38,012 bases of DNA from Microvirga vignae (GCF_001017175.1 NZ_LCYG01000098.1:1-38012), one strand, 5' to 3'. Counted from the stretch's first letter, positions 8,894 through 16,254 are shown. Notes: a model not told the origin generated them from the letters alone. Made by a program: numbers and translations.

Positions 8894-9514
8894 TCAGGAC
8901 ACCTGTGCTCGATGGCTCGCGCCCTCTCTCCGAGCTGACGGCGCCGCGGCCTGCCCTTCTGCCGCGAGAAGCTGTGTCGCCATACGCTTGGCCTGCCGGG
9001 CAGGCTCGGCGGTGCGGGTCATCTGGGCGACGGCGATCGCGCCCTCGTGCAGCAGGTTGATCTCGGCCGCGATCCGCTTCGGCTCGGCAAACCGCGCCGC
9101 ATGGGCGAGTTCCTCAAAATACGCCAGCACCAAGCGCTTGTGCAACACAGCCGCGCGGAACACGGGATCGGCGGTGTCCTTATGCTCCCCCGCCGCGCTC
9201 ACGAAAATGCAGCCGCGGAACCGCTCATCGCGGAACAAGGTTTCGAGGAAATCGAACGTCACCAGAAGGCGCTCAACCGGATCGCTCGTGCGTTGCTCGA
9301 CGAACTCGCGCATGGTGTCGCGAGCCTCCTCGTCGCGCCGTTCGAGCGCGGCGAGGATCAGGTCCTCCTTGGTGTCGAAGTGCCGGTACAGCGTCGTCTT
9401 GGCAACCCCGGCCTCGGCGATGATCAGGTCGATGCCCGTCGCATGGTAACCGTACTGGTTGAACAGCCGCAGCGCGGTCTCAAGCAGGTGATCCCGGATT
9501 TCGGAACGGCGCAT
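8894..9514 (-). CDS. TetR-family repressor of the RclC-like/Msr operon
   Basis: This is a 206-residue TetR protein. The start at 9514 is chosen over an upstream in-frame codon because GAGGA sits just before it and the TetR fold begins at once (RRSEIRDHLLETALRLFNQYG). The helix-turn-helix is TGIDLIIAEAGVAKTTLYRHF. The ligand domain contains FRGCIFVSAAGE, a Gly-Cys at the position seen in the other two TetR proteins of this window. It diverges from the DUF417 gene across 241 nt holding three operator-like sites. Inference: an autoregulated repressor that senses an oxidant or electrophile, judged from its targets. Confidence 0.9.
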   Translation of the reverse strand: MRRSEIRDHLLETALRLFNQYGYHATGIDLIIAEAGVAKTTLYRHFDTKEDLILAALERRDEEARDTMREFVEQRTSDPVERLLVTFDFLETLFRDERFRGCIFVSAAGEHKDTADPVFRAAVLHKRLVLAYFEELAHAARFAEPKRIAAEINLLHEGAIAVAQMTRTAEPARQAKRMATQLLAAEGQAAAPSARREGASHRAQVS

Positions 9515-9532
9515 GGGTTCCTCGCTATCGCG

Positions 9533-9546
9533 TAACAGATCTGTAT
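9533..9546 (-). promoter_or_regulatory. Putative TetR operator O4
   Basis: The plus strand reads TAACAGATCTGTAT, with a perfect 10-bp core ACAGATCTGT, 18 nt upstream of the TetR start. This is a good position for autorepression. Confidence 0.6.
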
Positions 9547-9654
9547 CTTTATGTAGTCGCTGCCTCGGCTGAAAGCAAGTCTTCTTCCCGATCGACTCCG
9601 CACAATTGCAAGCGGGCGCTTTCGGAATTGCCCTCAAATCCGAATTGCTAAACG

Positions 9655-9668
9655 ATACAGATCGGTTT
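9655..9668 (+). promoter_or_regulatory. Putative TetR operator O5a
   Basis: The site reads ATACAGATCGGTTT. It is the first of two similar sites spaced 30 bp apart (about three helical turns) in front of the DUF417 gene. Confidence 0.5.
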
Positions 9669-9684
9669 ATTTCTGTTCCTATCG

Positions 9685-9698
9685 ATACAGATTGGTAT
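9685..9698 (+). promoter_or_regulatory. Putative TetR operator O5b
   Basis: The site reads ATACAGATTGGTAT and extends to a GATAC...GTATC inverted repeat (9684-9699). It lies 57 nt upstream of the DUF417 start, and the 30-bp spacing from O5a would put both repressor dimers on one face of the helix. Confidence 0.55.
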
Positions 9699-9755
9699 CG
9701 TTTATCCCTCGGAGAGCCGGCGGATCACCTAACACGCACAACCCAGGAGAAGATA

Positions 9756-10292
9756 ATGTCTGGAGTTCCTATACACATCGCCGCGGTGCCTCCGAGCCTC
9801 CAGGCCCGCGCCGCTGTCCCTCTCGATCTCCTCGACCGTTACGGCCGGACCATCACCACCGCAGGCCTCTATGCCTCGCTGGTCGTAATTTATGCCTGGT
9901 TCGGTGGCATGAAGTTCACCGCCTACGAAGCGGAAGGCCTGACCGGCCTAGTCGGCAACAGCCCGTTTTTGAGCTGGACCTATTCCCTCTTCAGCGTGCG
10001 GGGCTTTTCCAGCCTTCTTGGCATCCTCGAGCTCAGCATCGGCGTCCTGATCGCGGCCCGGCTCGCCAGCCCGGTGTACTCGCTCGCCGGCGGCGTGCTC
10101 TCGGCCGGGCTGTTCGTGACCACGCTCAGCTTCATGGCGACCGCCCCCGGTGTGTTCGTGCCGGAGCTCGGCTTTCCGGCGATCTCGGTCGCCCCCGGGC
10201 AGTTCCTGCTCAAGGACATCGGCCTGCTCGCCCTCTCCCTGTGGATCGCCGTCGACTCGCTCGTGGCGCTCCGCTCACCTCGCACCGCCTAA
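9756..10292 (+). CDS. DUF417 membrane protein, RclC/YkgB-like
   Basis: This 178-residue inner-membrane protein has about four hydrophobic segments (around residues 31-46, 76-97, 101-125 and 148-170). I recognise the DUF417 family by LLDRYGRTITTAGLYASLVVIYAWFGGMKF and the later NSPFLSWTYS. E. coli RclC (YkgB), needed for resistance to reactive chlorine, belongs to this family; its biochemical activity is unknown. The start at 9756 has AGGAG 6 nt before it, while the longer frame upstream would run through the operators. It is the first gene of a run leading to MsrB and MsrA, which supports a role in oxidant defence. Confidence 0.85.
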   Translation: MSGVPIHIAAVPPSLQARAAVPLDLLDRYGRTITTAGLYASLVVIYAWFGGMKFTAYEAEGLTGLVGNSPFLSWTYSLFSVRGFSSLLGILELSIGVLIAARLASPVYSLAGGVLSAGLFVTTLSFMATAPGVFVPELGFPAISVAPGQFLLKDIGLLALSLWIAVDSLVALRSPRTA

Positions 10293-10304
10293 CCGAAGAC
10301 AACC

Positions 10305-10328
10305 GGCCGAGCCCTCATCGGCTCGGCC
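10305..10328 (+). terminator. Intra-operon GC hairpin
   Basis: Perfect 9-bp arms GGCCGAGCC/GGCTCGGCC enclose the loop CTCATC, starting 13 nt after the DUF417 stop. There is no T-run, so it may only attenuate transcription or protect the upstream mRNA end. Confidence 0.4.
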
Positions 10329-10393
10329 TGCACCCCGACGATCAGCAATCCTCACACCGGCTGTGGTGGCCGGTTCAACATTGGGAGTTTTCC

Positions 10394-10549
10394 ATGTTTG
10401 TAGCATTCATCCTGGCCAGGATCCGCGCCTATCGGCGCTATCGCGAGACCATCCGCGAACTTATGCAATTCACCGATCGCGAGCTCGAGGATCTTGGCAT
10501 CTCCCGTTACGAGATCGATGTCATCGCGCGTCAGAGCGCGGTTTCGTAG
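10394..10549 (+). CDS. DUF1127 mini-protein
   Basis: This 51-residue protein has the DUF1127 (YjiS-like) pattern: arginine-rich helix RIRAYRRYRETIREL followed by FTDRELEDLGISRYEIDVIAR. A GGGAG ribosome-binding site lies 6 nt before the ATG. Members of this family in alphaproteobacteria are small, basic and often stress-linked; some affect RNA turnover or phosphate/carbon metabolism. It sits between the DUF417 gene and msrB, all on the plus strand, so it probably belongs to the same oxidant-response transcript. The molecular role here is unknown. Confidence 0.88.
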   Translation: MFVAFILARIRAYRRYRETIRELMQFTDRELEDLGISRYEIDVIARQSAVS

Positions 10550-10592
10550 ACCATCTCCTGAACACATCCTCACGACGGAAGGAGAACAGTCA

Positions 10593-11051
10593 ATGAAGAC
10601 CTATCACAAGAACCCCGGGGCTGTATCCCAGCTGACCCCGGAGCAGTACCGGGTGACGCAGAAGGACGGGACCGAGAGGCCCTTTGCCAACGCGTACTGG
10701 GACAACAAGGAGCCCGGGCTCTATGTTGACGTCGTGTCAGGCGAGCCTCTGTTCGCCTCATTTGACAAGTACGACAGCGGCAGTGGCTGGCCCAGCTTCG
10801 TCAAGCCGATCGAGGTCGGCAACATCGTCGAGAACCGCGATACAAGCCACGGCATGGTGCGAACCGAGGTGCGGTCAGCCCATGGCGACAGTCATCTGGG
10901 ACACGTGTTCCCGGATGGGCCGCAAGAGGCCGGCGGCTTGCGCTACTGCATCAACTCGGCCTCGCTGAGGTTCATCCATTATGATGACCTCGAGAGCGAA
11001 GGCTACAGCGAGTTTCGCAAGCTCTTTGCTGAGAAAGGAGAAAGAATATGA
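10593..11051 (+). CDS. msrB: Peptide-methionine (R)-S-oxide reductase MsrB
   Basis: This 152-residue enzyme reduces the R-epimer of methionine sulfoxide in proteins. Seen: SGSGWPSF, HLGHVFPDGP and the catalytic Cys119 in GGLRYCINSASLRF. The two CxxC zinc motifs of many MsrBs are absent (residues read DVVSGEPLF and RSAHGDSHLGH), so this is the zinc-free type. Oddity: Cys119 is the only cysteine. The position that is often the resolving Cys in zinc-free MsrBs (SGCGWPSF) is Ser64. A GGAAGGAG ribosome-binding site precedes the start at 10593, and the stop overlaps the msrA start by 4 nt (ATGA), giving translational coupling. Confidence 0.95.
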   Translation: MKTYHKNPGAVSQLTPEQYRVTQKDGTERPFANAYWDNKEPGLYVDVVSGEPLFASFDKYDSGSGWPSFVKPIEVGNIVENRDTSHGMVRTEVRSAHGDSHLGHVFPDGPQEAGGLRYCINSASLRFIHYDDLESEGYSEFRKLFAEKGERI

Positions 11052-11563
11052 CTGGTGTGACTGAGCGGGCCGTCCTGGCCGGGGGCTGCTTCTGGGGCAT
11101 GCAGGATCTCATCCGCCGCCTCCCCGGCGTCGTCTCCACACGGGTCGGGTACTCCGGCGGGGACGTGCCGAACGCGACCTACCGCAACCACGGCACGCAC
11201 GCGGAGGCCATCGAGATCATTTTCGATCCGGAGAAAACGAGCTTCCGCGACCTGCTGGAGTTCTTTTTCCAGATCCATGACCCCACTACGAAAAACCGGC
11301 AGGGGAATGACATCGGCCTGAGCTACCGCTCAGCGATCTTCTATACCTCGGACGAGCAGCGCCATGTGGCCGAGGACACGATCGCCGACGTTGATGCCTC
11401 GGGCTTGTGGCCCGGCAAGGTCGTCACGGAACTCACGCCGGTGGGCGACTTCTGGGAGGCGGAGCCGGAGCATCAGGACTATCTTGAGCGCTATCCGGGC
11501 GGCTACACCTGCCACTTTGTCCGCCCTGGCTGGAAGCTGCCACGCCGCAGCAATGTCGCCTAG
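11048..11563 (+). CDS. msrA: Peptide-methionine (S)-S-oxide reductase MsrA
   Basis: This 171-residue enzyme reduces the S-epimer of methionine sulfoxide. Seen: the catalytic motif GGCFWG (Cys14), GYSGG, HAEAIEIIFDP, and the C-terminal resolving candidate Cys155 in GGYTCHF. These are its only two cysteines. Together with the upstream msrB it repairs both epimers, fitting a response to hypochlorite-type oxidants suggested by the RclC-like gene in the same run. It ends the operon; a strong terminator follows 50 nt later. Confidence 0.96.
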   Translation: MTGVTERAVLAGGCFWGMQDLIRRLPGVVSTRVGYSGGDVPNATYRNHGTHAEAIEIIFDPEKTSFRDLLEFFFQIHDPTTKNRQGNDIGLSYRSAIFYTSDEQRHVAEDTIADVDASGLWPGKVVTELTPVGDFWEAEPEHQDYLERYPGGYTCHFVRPGWKLPRRSNVA

Positions 11564-11613
11564 GATTGCAGGCACCGGGCGTTACTCTCAACCTAGGAGA
11601 CTTCATTAAACAG

Positions 11614-11642
11614 AAGGGCTCGGAGCAATCCGAGCCCTTTTG
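11614..11642 (+). terminator. Rho-independent terminator after msrA
   Basis: Arms AAGGGCTCGGA (11614-11624) and TCCGAGCCCTT (11629-11639) pair perfectly over 11 bp around a GCAA tetraloop and run into TTTT (11638-11641). This is the clearest terminator in the window. Confidence 0.9.
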
Positions 11643-12195
11643 ACGATCGACGCTCATGCTCGCCCTTTCAGCGCTTCACTGGCCACCGAGGATGGTTCGC
11701 GATCCCTTCCAACCATCAATTCCGCGGGCATGAGCACACCGATCAAGTCCATGCACATTGAGCAATGCAACGGATTCTGAGAGACCCCGCACAGCGGCGA
11801 CGCCTCAGTATCGTAGTCTCCTGGCGCGTCGGAAGACAGATGAGGAAGCCGCCTGGAATCCGATAGCCATGATTGGGTTGATTGAGAGGTGCCATAGGCC
11901 AAGCCGATCGTCAGTAAACACGCGCTGTCCTGTTGCCCGTTCGTCTATCAGCCCAGACTTTGACGCAAGTCCGGGATCGGATTGGAAACGTGCCAGTGAG
12001 TGTTGCTTGATGCTTATGCCGCTAACTCCTCAAACGCTCAGCGAGCGAGTATTGTGCTTCACGGACGCACTTCGCCTGTTGGATGCCGTTTGACATATTG
12101 GCCGAACTCTCTAAGGCTGCTCGACCGGACGATCATCATGAAACCGGCAACAGGTCACTCATGATCTCACCGTGCTCAGAACTGGCACCGCGCAG
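11643..12195. other. Intergenic, no supported gene
   Basis: About 550 nt lie between the msrA terminator and the end of the hydrolase gene. Short open frames on both strands (for example minus 11654-11902) lack a ribosome-binding site and recognisable motifs. I see no repeat or RNA gene. Confidence 0.45.
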
Positions 12196-13149
12196 TCATC
12201 GGAATGAGGCGCGAATCTCCTCAATGACCTGCTTCGGGCTTTGCAGGTGGGGGTAGTGTCCGATATCAGGAAGAAGACTGATGTCCGCGTTGATCTTTTG
12301 CGCGAACTCGATCCCCATTTCCTTTTTGATATAGATATCCTTCTCGCCCCAAACCACTTTCACCGGCGTTTTTAGCCTGCCTATGTTCGCTTCGAGGTAG
12401 TCTTCATCTCGCGTAAAATTCGAGTAGTAGTAGTAGAAGGCGTCTGCCGATGTCATTCCGCCATGGTTCCATCCGCGGGAGACGTCATCCTTGAAGTCAG
12501 CGGAAACCTCAAACTGCGCTTCTTTGGGAAGACCTCCCCTCAAGGCGGTATCGAGAATTTCCCCACCGGTCCTGTTTTTGTAGGCGGCGAGCGTCGCAGT
12601 TGCCGAAGGTTCCGACTTCAGACTTTGCAATCTGTCGTGCATGTACTGGGGCCTGTTGAACGGCGCGAAGTCACCAACAATGATGGTCCTGGCGATCTGC
12701 GGATCTTCGAGAGCCAAGAGAAGTGCCGGGAGGGCTCCGATATCCGTTGCGTAGATCGTGAGCATGGATGGAGCGATGTTCGCCTTCTTTATGTACTCCT
12801 GCAGAACACGCGCATAGTCCTTAGGCGAATAAGAGAATTTGTCAGCCAGGGGCCTCGATGAAAAACCGTAGCCCGGCCAGTCGATGGCATGGACTTCGTA
12901 TTCAGCGGACAGCGCCAAGGAAAGGTCTTTCCAGGCACACAGCGTCTCAGGGAATCCATGCAGGAGAAGCACGGTTCCCTTTGGACTCGCGGTATGCACC
13001 ACCATCCTTCTGAGCGTGATGTCCGAATTGACGTCGACGTATCCGATGTCCGGGTTCTGTGCCTGCGCCGGAGGATTGCTGTTGCATCCCCAGGCAGTCG
13101 AGGAACCGAGAACAAGAGCAAAAAGCGCGGGCAGCGATAGCTTGAACAT
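12196..13149 (-). CDS. Exported alpha/beta hydrolase (dehalogenase/epoxide-hydrolase type)
   Basis: This 317-residue alpha/beta hydrolase has a hydrophobic signal segment (residues 3-21) ending AWGC. Cys22 could be a lipid anchor, though the lipobox is poor. Seen: oxyanion-hole motif HGFPET (64-69), nucleophile elbow YATDIGA with Asp136, and catalytic His298 in DIGHYPHL. An aspartate nucleophile places it with haloalkane dehalogenases and epoxide hydrolases rather than Ser esterases; the real substrate is unknown. The start at 13149 is chosen because GAGG lies before it; an in-frame ATG at 13164 is the alternative. It is the last gene of a TetR-DUF2798-hydrolase operon on the minus strand. 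Confidence 0.85.
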   Translation of the reverse strand: MFKLSLPALFALVLGSSTAWGCNSNPPAQAQNPDIGYVDVNSDITLRRMVVHTASPKGTVLLLHGFPETLCAWKDLSLALSAEYEVHAIDWPGYGFSSRPLADKFSYSPKDYARVLQEYIKKANIAPSMLTIYATDIGALPALLLALEDPQIARTIIVGDFAPFNRPQYMHDRLQSLKSEPSATATLAAYKNRTGGEILDTALRGGLPKEAQFEVSADFKDDVSRGWNHGGMTSADAFYYYYSNFTRDEDYLEANIGRLKTPVKVVWGEKDIYIKKEMGIEFAQKINADISLLPDIGHYPHLQSPKQVIEEIRASFR

Positions 13150-13176
13150 GTCGGTATGCCTCATGTCCGTGTCGGT

Positions 13177-13398
13177 TCATTGAATCAGGCGATCAATCTG
13201 CGCTTGCAGCGCCGGGCCGACAAGGAGAATCGCTGGAACGACGATCACGTACGCGATACCCCAGGACCGCAACCATGCCAGGGCGAACCTGTCAGAGAAA
13301 CCCATATTGAGCGCGAGAAGGACGAACGAGATGATCCCTGTCGTCACGACGCCCATCAAGAGGGCGAAGGCAATTTTCCGTTTCCGTTGCGCATCCAT
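13177..13398 (-). CDS. DUF2798 small membrane protein
   Basis: This 73-residue protein has two transmembrane helices (about residues 7-29 and 43-62) in the DUF2798 pattern: basic start MDAQRKRKIAF, a Gly/Thr/Ser first helix, then FALAWLRSWGIAYVIVVPAI. A GGGAGAG ribosome-binding site precedes the ATG at 13398; the longer upstream frame would overlap the TetR coding end. It lies 40 nt after TetR and 27 nt before the hydrolase on the same strand. The family's function is unknown. It probably shares induction with its neighbours. Confidence 0.85.
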   Translation of the reverse strand: MDAQRKRKIAFALLMGVVTTGIISFVLLALNMGFSDRFALAWLRSWGIAYVIVVPAILLVGPALQAQIDRLIQ

Positions 13399-13438
13399 TG
13401 GTCTCTCCCATGGCGTTAATAATTGCAGGCGGCGTAAA

Positions 13439-14026
13439 TCACGTGAGATCGTGAATGGTTCTCTCCACCGCAGCCATAACGGTGGTTCGGTGGCTGGCAT
13501 TGCCGGTCAGCTGGGAGATCATGATGGCTCCTTCGATCATGGCGATAAGCGTCAGAGCGGTTTGCTCGGCATCAACACTCGCCCGAAATTCCCCGGCGGT
13601 AATGCCCGTCTCGACCACGGTGACAATATTCTTCATCCAGCCCAGGAAGGCATCTGCGGCCTTTTTCCGTAGCTCTGGGTGAGTGTCGTCGGCCTCTACC
13701 GAAGTGTTGAGCAGCGGGCAGCCTCCCTCAGGGAAATCGTGAGACTGCAGGTTCTGATATACACCCACGATGGCGAGCAGCTTCCCTTTGCTGGTGTCGC
13801 GTTTGTCCATTTCCGCGCGCACCATCACCTTCACGCGCTTCCAGTTATGCTCGAAAGCTGCCAGGGCCACGTCGTCCTTGTTAGCGAAGTTCCCATAGAT
13901 GCTGCCCTTCGTTAGCCCCGTAGCTTCAGTCATGTCGGCGAGGGACGTGCCGGCGTATCCCTTCACGTTGAAGATGGGGGCTGTCGTTTCCACGATGAAC
14001 TGACGGGTTCTCTCAGCTTTTTTCAT
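13439..14026 (-). CDS. TetR-family repressor, NemR-like C-terminus
   Basis: This 195-residue regulator has its helix-turn-helix at about residues 21-50 (GTSLADMTEATGLTKGSIYGNFANKDDV). The ligand domain contains FPEGGCPLLNTSVEADDTHPELR. That layout (Gly-Cys-x-x-x-Asn ... Glu ... Arg) resembles NemR-type TetR proteins, where the Cys can respond to electrophiles or hypochlorite. The start at 14026 lies just behind a perfect 14-bp palindrome at 14039-14052, so autorepression of the TetR-DUF2798-hydrolase operon is likely. The redox or electrophile sensing is inference. Confidence 0.92.
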   Translation of the reverse strand: MKKAERTRQFIVETTAPIFNVKGYAGTSLADMTEATGLTKGSIYGNFANKDDVALAAFEHNWKRVKVMVRAEMDKRDTSKGKLLAIVGVYQNLQSHDFPEGGCPLLNTSVEADDTHPELRKKAADAFLGWMKNIVTVVETGITAGEFRASVDAEQTALTLIAMIEGAIMISQLTGNASHRTTVMAAVERTIHDLT

Positions 14027-14038
14027 GAGCGCCGGAAT

Positions 14039-14052
14039 ATACCGATCGGTAT
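14039..14052 (-). promoter_or_regulatory. Perfect TetR operator O6
   Basis: The site is ATACCGATCGGTAT, a perfect 14-bp palindrome, 12 nt upstream of the TetR start. It is the best match to the shared consensus in this window. Confidence 0.75.
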
Positions 14053-14058
14053 CATTCG

Positions 14059-14457
14059 TCAACACCGGTTGACTGGTGCGGCATTCTCATATGTTCCAGC
14101 CATCATGAGAGGCCCTTTTTCCGACTCGACTACGATGATCGCGGGCCGGTTCGGGTGGTTGTCGTGATGCTGGTCGGCAAGGATCCAGCCGTCGATCAGG
14201 CCTGGCAGGGTAGCCTGGCTGTAGAGCCGGTCGACTTGGCGCCGCCAGTCGTGGAGAAGGCGAAAGGCCCGTTCCCCTGTGACGGCGGTCATCACCGCGA
14301 AATCAGCCTCGCGGAGCACTAAGGCGAGGCTGCTCCGAAAGTCGCCATTGGCCTTGAGGATCAGAATGCGCTCACGCAGTGGGTTGCGTACGGCCTCTCC
14401 CCTCACGTTGGAACGGCTTAAAAGGGCAGCATGGCCCCGCACAGATGAGGGCTCCAT
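14059..14457 (-). CDS. Degenerate receiver-domain protein
   Basis: This 132-residue protein resembles a stand-alone CheY-like receiver: RERILILKANGDFRSSLALVLREADFAV, a GERAFRLL helix, LPGLIDGWILAD and HPNRPAIIVV. The phospho-accepting Asp is missing; by alignment on LPG, the site reads Gln (SQATLPG), and the acidic pair at the start of the fold is replaced by KANGD. It cannot be phosphorylated in the usual way and may be a partner-binding relic. It ends 7 nt before the O6 operator and runs in the same direction as the TetR gene. Start and expression are uncertain. Confidence 0.6.
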   Translation of the reverse strand: MEPSSVRGHAALLSRSNVRGEAVRNPLRERILILKANGDFRSSLALVLREADFAVMTAVTGERAFRLLHDWRRQVDRLYSQATLPGLIDGWILADQHHDNHPNRPAIIVVESEKGPLMMAGTYENAAPVNRC

Positions 14458-14643
14458 ACAGGGCCGTGCTGCTGAGCATAAATCCCGGGCAGTCCCTTGT
14501 TCTGCCCCTACAACCGAGGTTATCTACCTGAGATGCATGCGCGATCGAATGCATGGGCGCGACACCGCACGGAAGCGCGGGCGCACCGGGGTCGAGTTAT
14601 TGTGGACGTCCGAACCTTCAGGACGGCAGCTTGCGGCACCGCT

Positions 14644-15705
14644 TCAGACTGACATCGTGGTCTCCCTGCCGCTATCCCCGACCACAGGAAACTCACCTGC
14701 CTCCATCATCTCGGCGGCTTTGGCGTACCCACCGCCCATTCCGTCCAAGAAATGAAAATGCGAATCCGGCCTGCCAGAAGGCACAATACAGGTCATGAGG
14801 GCGTGAGACTGGCGATGTAGTCCGAAGTTGATCTCGCCACGAGCCTTTGCTGCAACAAGGATGGTCTCAACCGCGTCGATTTGTTCGGGTGTGCAGTCGA
14901 GTGTAAGACGCAGGACATCGTCGTATTTGCGGAAGTCCGAGTTTGAAGCGACCTCCGACCAACTTTTCGGGCCGAGATACGTCCCGTTGTCCTCAGGAAT
15001 GGCCATGTCCACCGAAACGGGATGAGACTGGCGCGGCCCCTTGTCAAACACGGCAAGCACACGCCTGGCAAGAGCGGCAAAGACCTCGGGGCTGGTATGG
15101 TCATGAGGCTCGACCAGCAGCGATAGGATCTCACCCTGCTGGCTCGGAAGGGGGGTCCAGTCACAGGTCAGCCCAGTCAGGTTCGGCCGCACCGTGTGCT
15201 TACCCGGCTCTACCAGATACCGCCCGTTCTTGATCTGCTGCTCCGCCCATTTCAGCCCTCCTCCGGCGAACATCGCAAAGGTCGCGTTGTCCGAGGCCGC
15301 GTATCGCGCAATTCTCACGTCCCGCCCACTGGCACGTATCTCGCTCACAGGCAGCGACCCAATTCGGAGAGCGAGATCAAGAGTGTTGCTTGCAAAGGCT
15401 GCGACTTGTCGCAACACCGAGGTCGCGATCATGATCCCCTGTGGCGGCAATGCAAATGCAGCCCCATCTCCACGAAACACAAACGGGAAATCGAACGTAC
15501 CCCAGGCGTTGCCGAGAGCGGCAATCACGGAAGCACCTGCGTAGTTGACGTCTTTATAGCGCCCCGATTTGATCGCTAAGGTTGAGTCAACAACGTCCGT
15601 TATCCCGATGAGCCAATCATCGGGCAGTGGCTCATAGATGGACGGGTCGAGCACGAGCGAAAACTCACTATACGCTCGAGGCGGGTGTGCAGGGCTGTTG
15701 ACCAT
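14644..15705 (-). CDS. DUF3095 family protein
   Basis: This 353-residue protein is of the DUF3095 family, related in layout to nucleotide-cyclase-like folds. Seen: GITDVVDSTLAIKSGRYKDVNYAGASVIAAL, FVFRGDGAAFALPP, a mid-region WTPLPSQQGEILSLLVEP, and the C-terminal HALMTCIVPSGRPDSHFHFLDGMGGGYAKAA. The start at 15705 has GGAG about 9 nt upstream; the longer frame has no such signal. The ITDVVDST stretch resembles the metal-binding start of class III cyclases, but activity is not established. It stands alone between the receiver-like gene and ohr. Confidence 0.85.
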   Translation of the reverse strand: MVNSPAHPPRAYSEFSLVLDPSIYEPLPDDWLIGITDVVDSTLAIKSGRYKDVNYAGASVIAALGNAWGTFDFPFVFRGDGAAFALPPQGIMIATSVLRQVAAFASNTLDLALRIGSLPVSEIRASGRDVRIARYAASDNATFAMFAGGGLKWAEQQIKNGRYLVEPGKHTVRPNLTGLTCDWTPLPSQQGEILSLLVEPHDHTSPEVFAALARRVLAVFDKGPRQSHPVSVDMAIPEDNGTYLGPKSWSEVASNSDFRKYDDVLRLTLDCTPEQIDAVETILVAAKARGEINFGLHRQSHALMTCIVPSGRPDSHFHFLDGMGGGYAKAAEMMEAGEFPVVGDSGRETTMSV

Positions 15706-15834
15706 TAAGCGTTCTCCGAGTCGGCGTGCGCCAGCAAACGTGGCGGCACGCCGTGCCAATGGGGTGCAGTTGTCCGATACCTCTCGTCTGAGGGGAGCCG
15801 GGCCTGCCGACTGGGAAGGCCTAGCTGACCCGGT

Positions 15835-16230
15835 TCAGAGCAGGTTGGTCTGGATCTCGATGTTGCCGTGCGTTGCCTTGGAGTACGGACAGATCCCGTG
15901 CGCCGCATCGACCAGCGTCTGCGCAACCTCACGGTCGATACCCGGCAGGCCGACGCTGAGGCGTGCACGGAGGAAGTAGGAGCCGCTGTCCAGAACCAGA
16001 TCAATCTCCGTATCAACCGTGGGCAAGGTCGGGAGCGTGATCTTCTTTTGGGCGGCGGCAAGCTCAAGCGCGCCAATGTAGCAGGCCGACCAAGCGGCGC
16101 CGAAGAGGTTCTCGGCGGCCGGGTGCGGCTGTGCGAACTTTAGATCCAGCTGGCCGTCGCTGCTGCGCGTACCGCCTTCGCGGCCGCCCGTGTTGTGAGT
16201 CTTTCCGGTGAAGAGAACCTTCGCAGTCAT
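15835..16230 (-). CDS. ohr: Organic hydroperoxide reductase Ohr
   Basis: This 131-residue OsmC/Ohr-family thiol peroxidase reduces organic hydroperoxides in the cytosol using lipoylated protein as electron donor in studied members. Seen: the two catalytic cysteines Cys50 (AWSACYIGAL) and Cys114 (HGICPYSKAT), the active-site Arg17 region THNTGGREGG, and Glu40 (PAAENLFG). Length is slightly below the usual 140. It diverges from ohrR across 117 nt containing three copies of a CGGATMCGAT box, the standard layout for peroxide-induced ohr control. Confidence 0.96.
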   Translation of the reverse strand: MTAKVLFTGKTHNTGGREGGTRSSDGQLDLKFAQPHPAAENLFGAAWSACYIGALELAAAQKKITLPTLPTVDTEIDLVLDSGSYFLRARLSVGLPGIDREVAQTLVDAAHGICPYSKATHGNIEIQTNLL

Positions 16231-16254
16231 GGTGAGATCCTTTGTTGAATTTCA

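Noticed and set aside
9692..10549. Long frame that includes the DUF1127 peptide at its end
   Set aside because: Its first part is an out-of-frame reading of the DUF417 gene; only the last 51 codons from 10394 have a proper start and family match.
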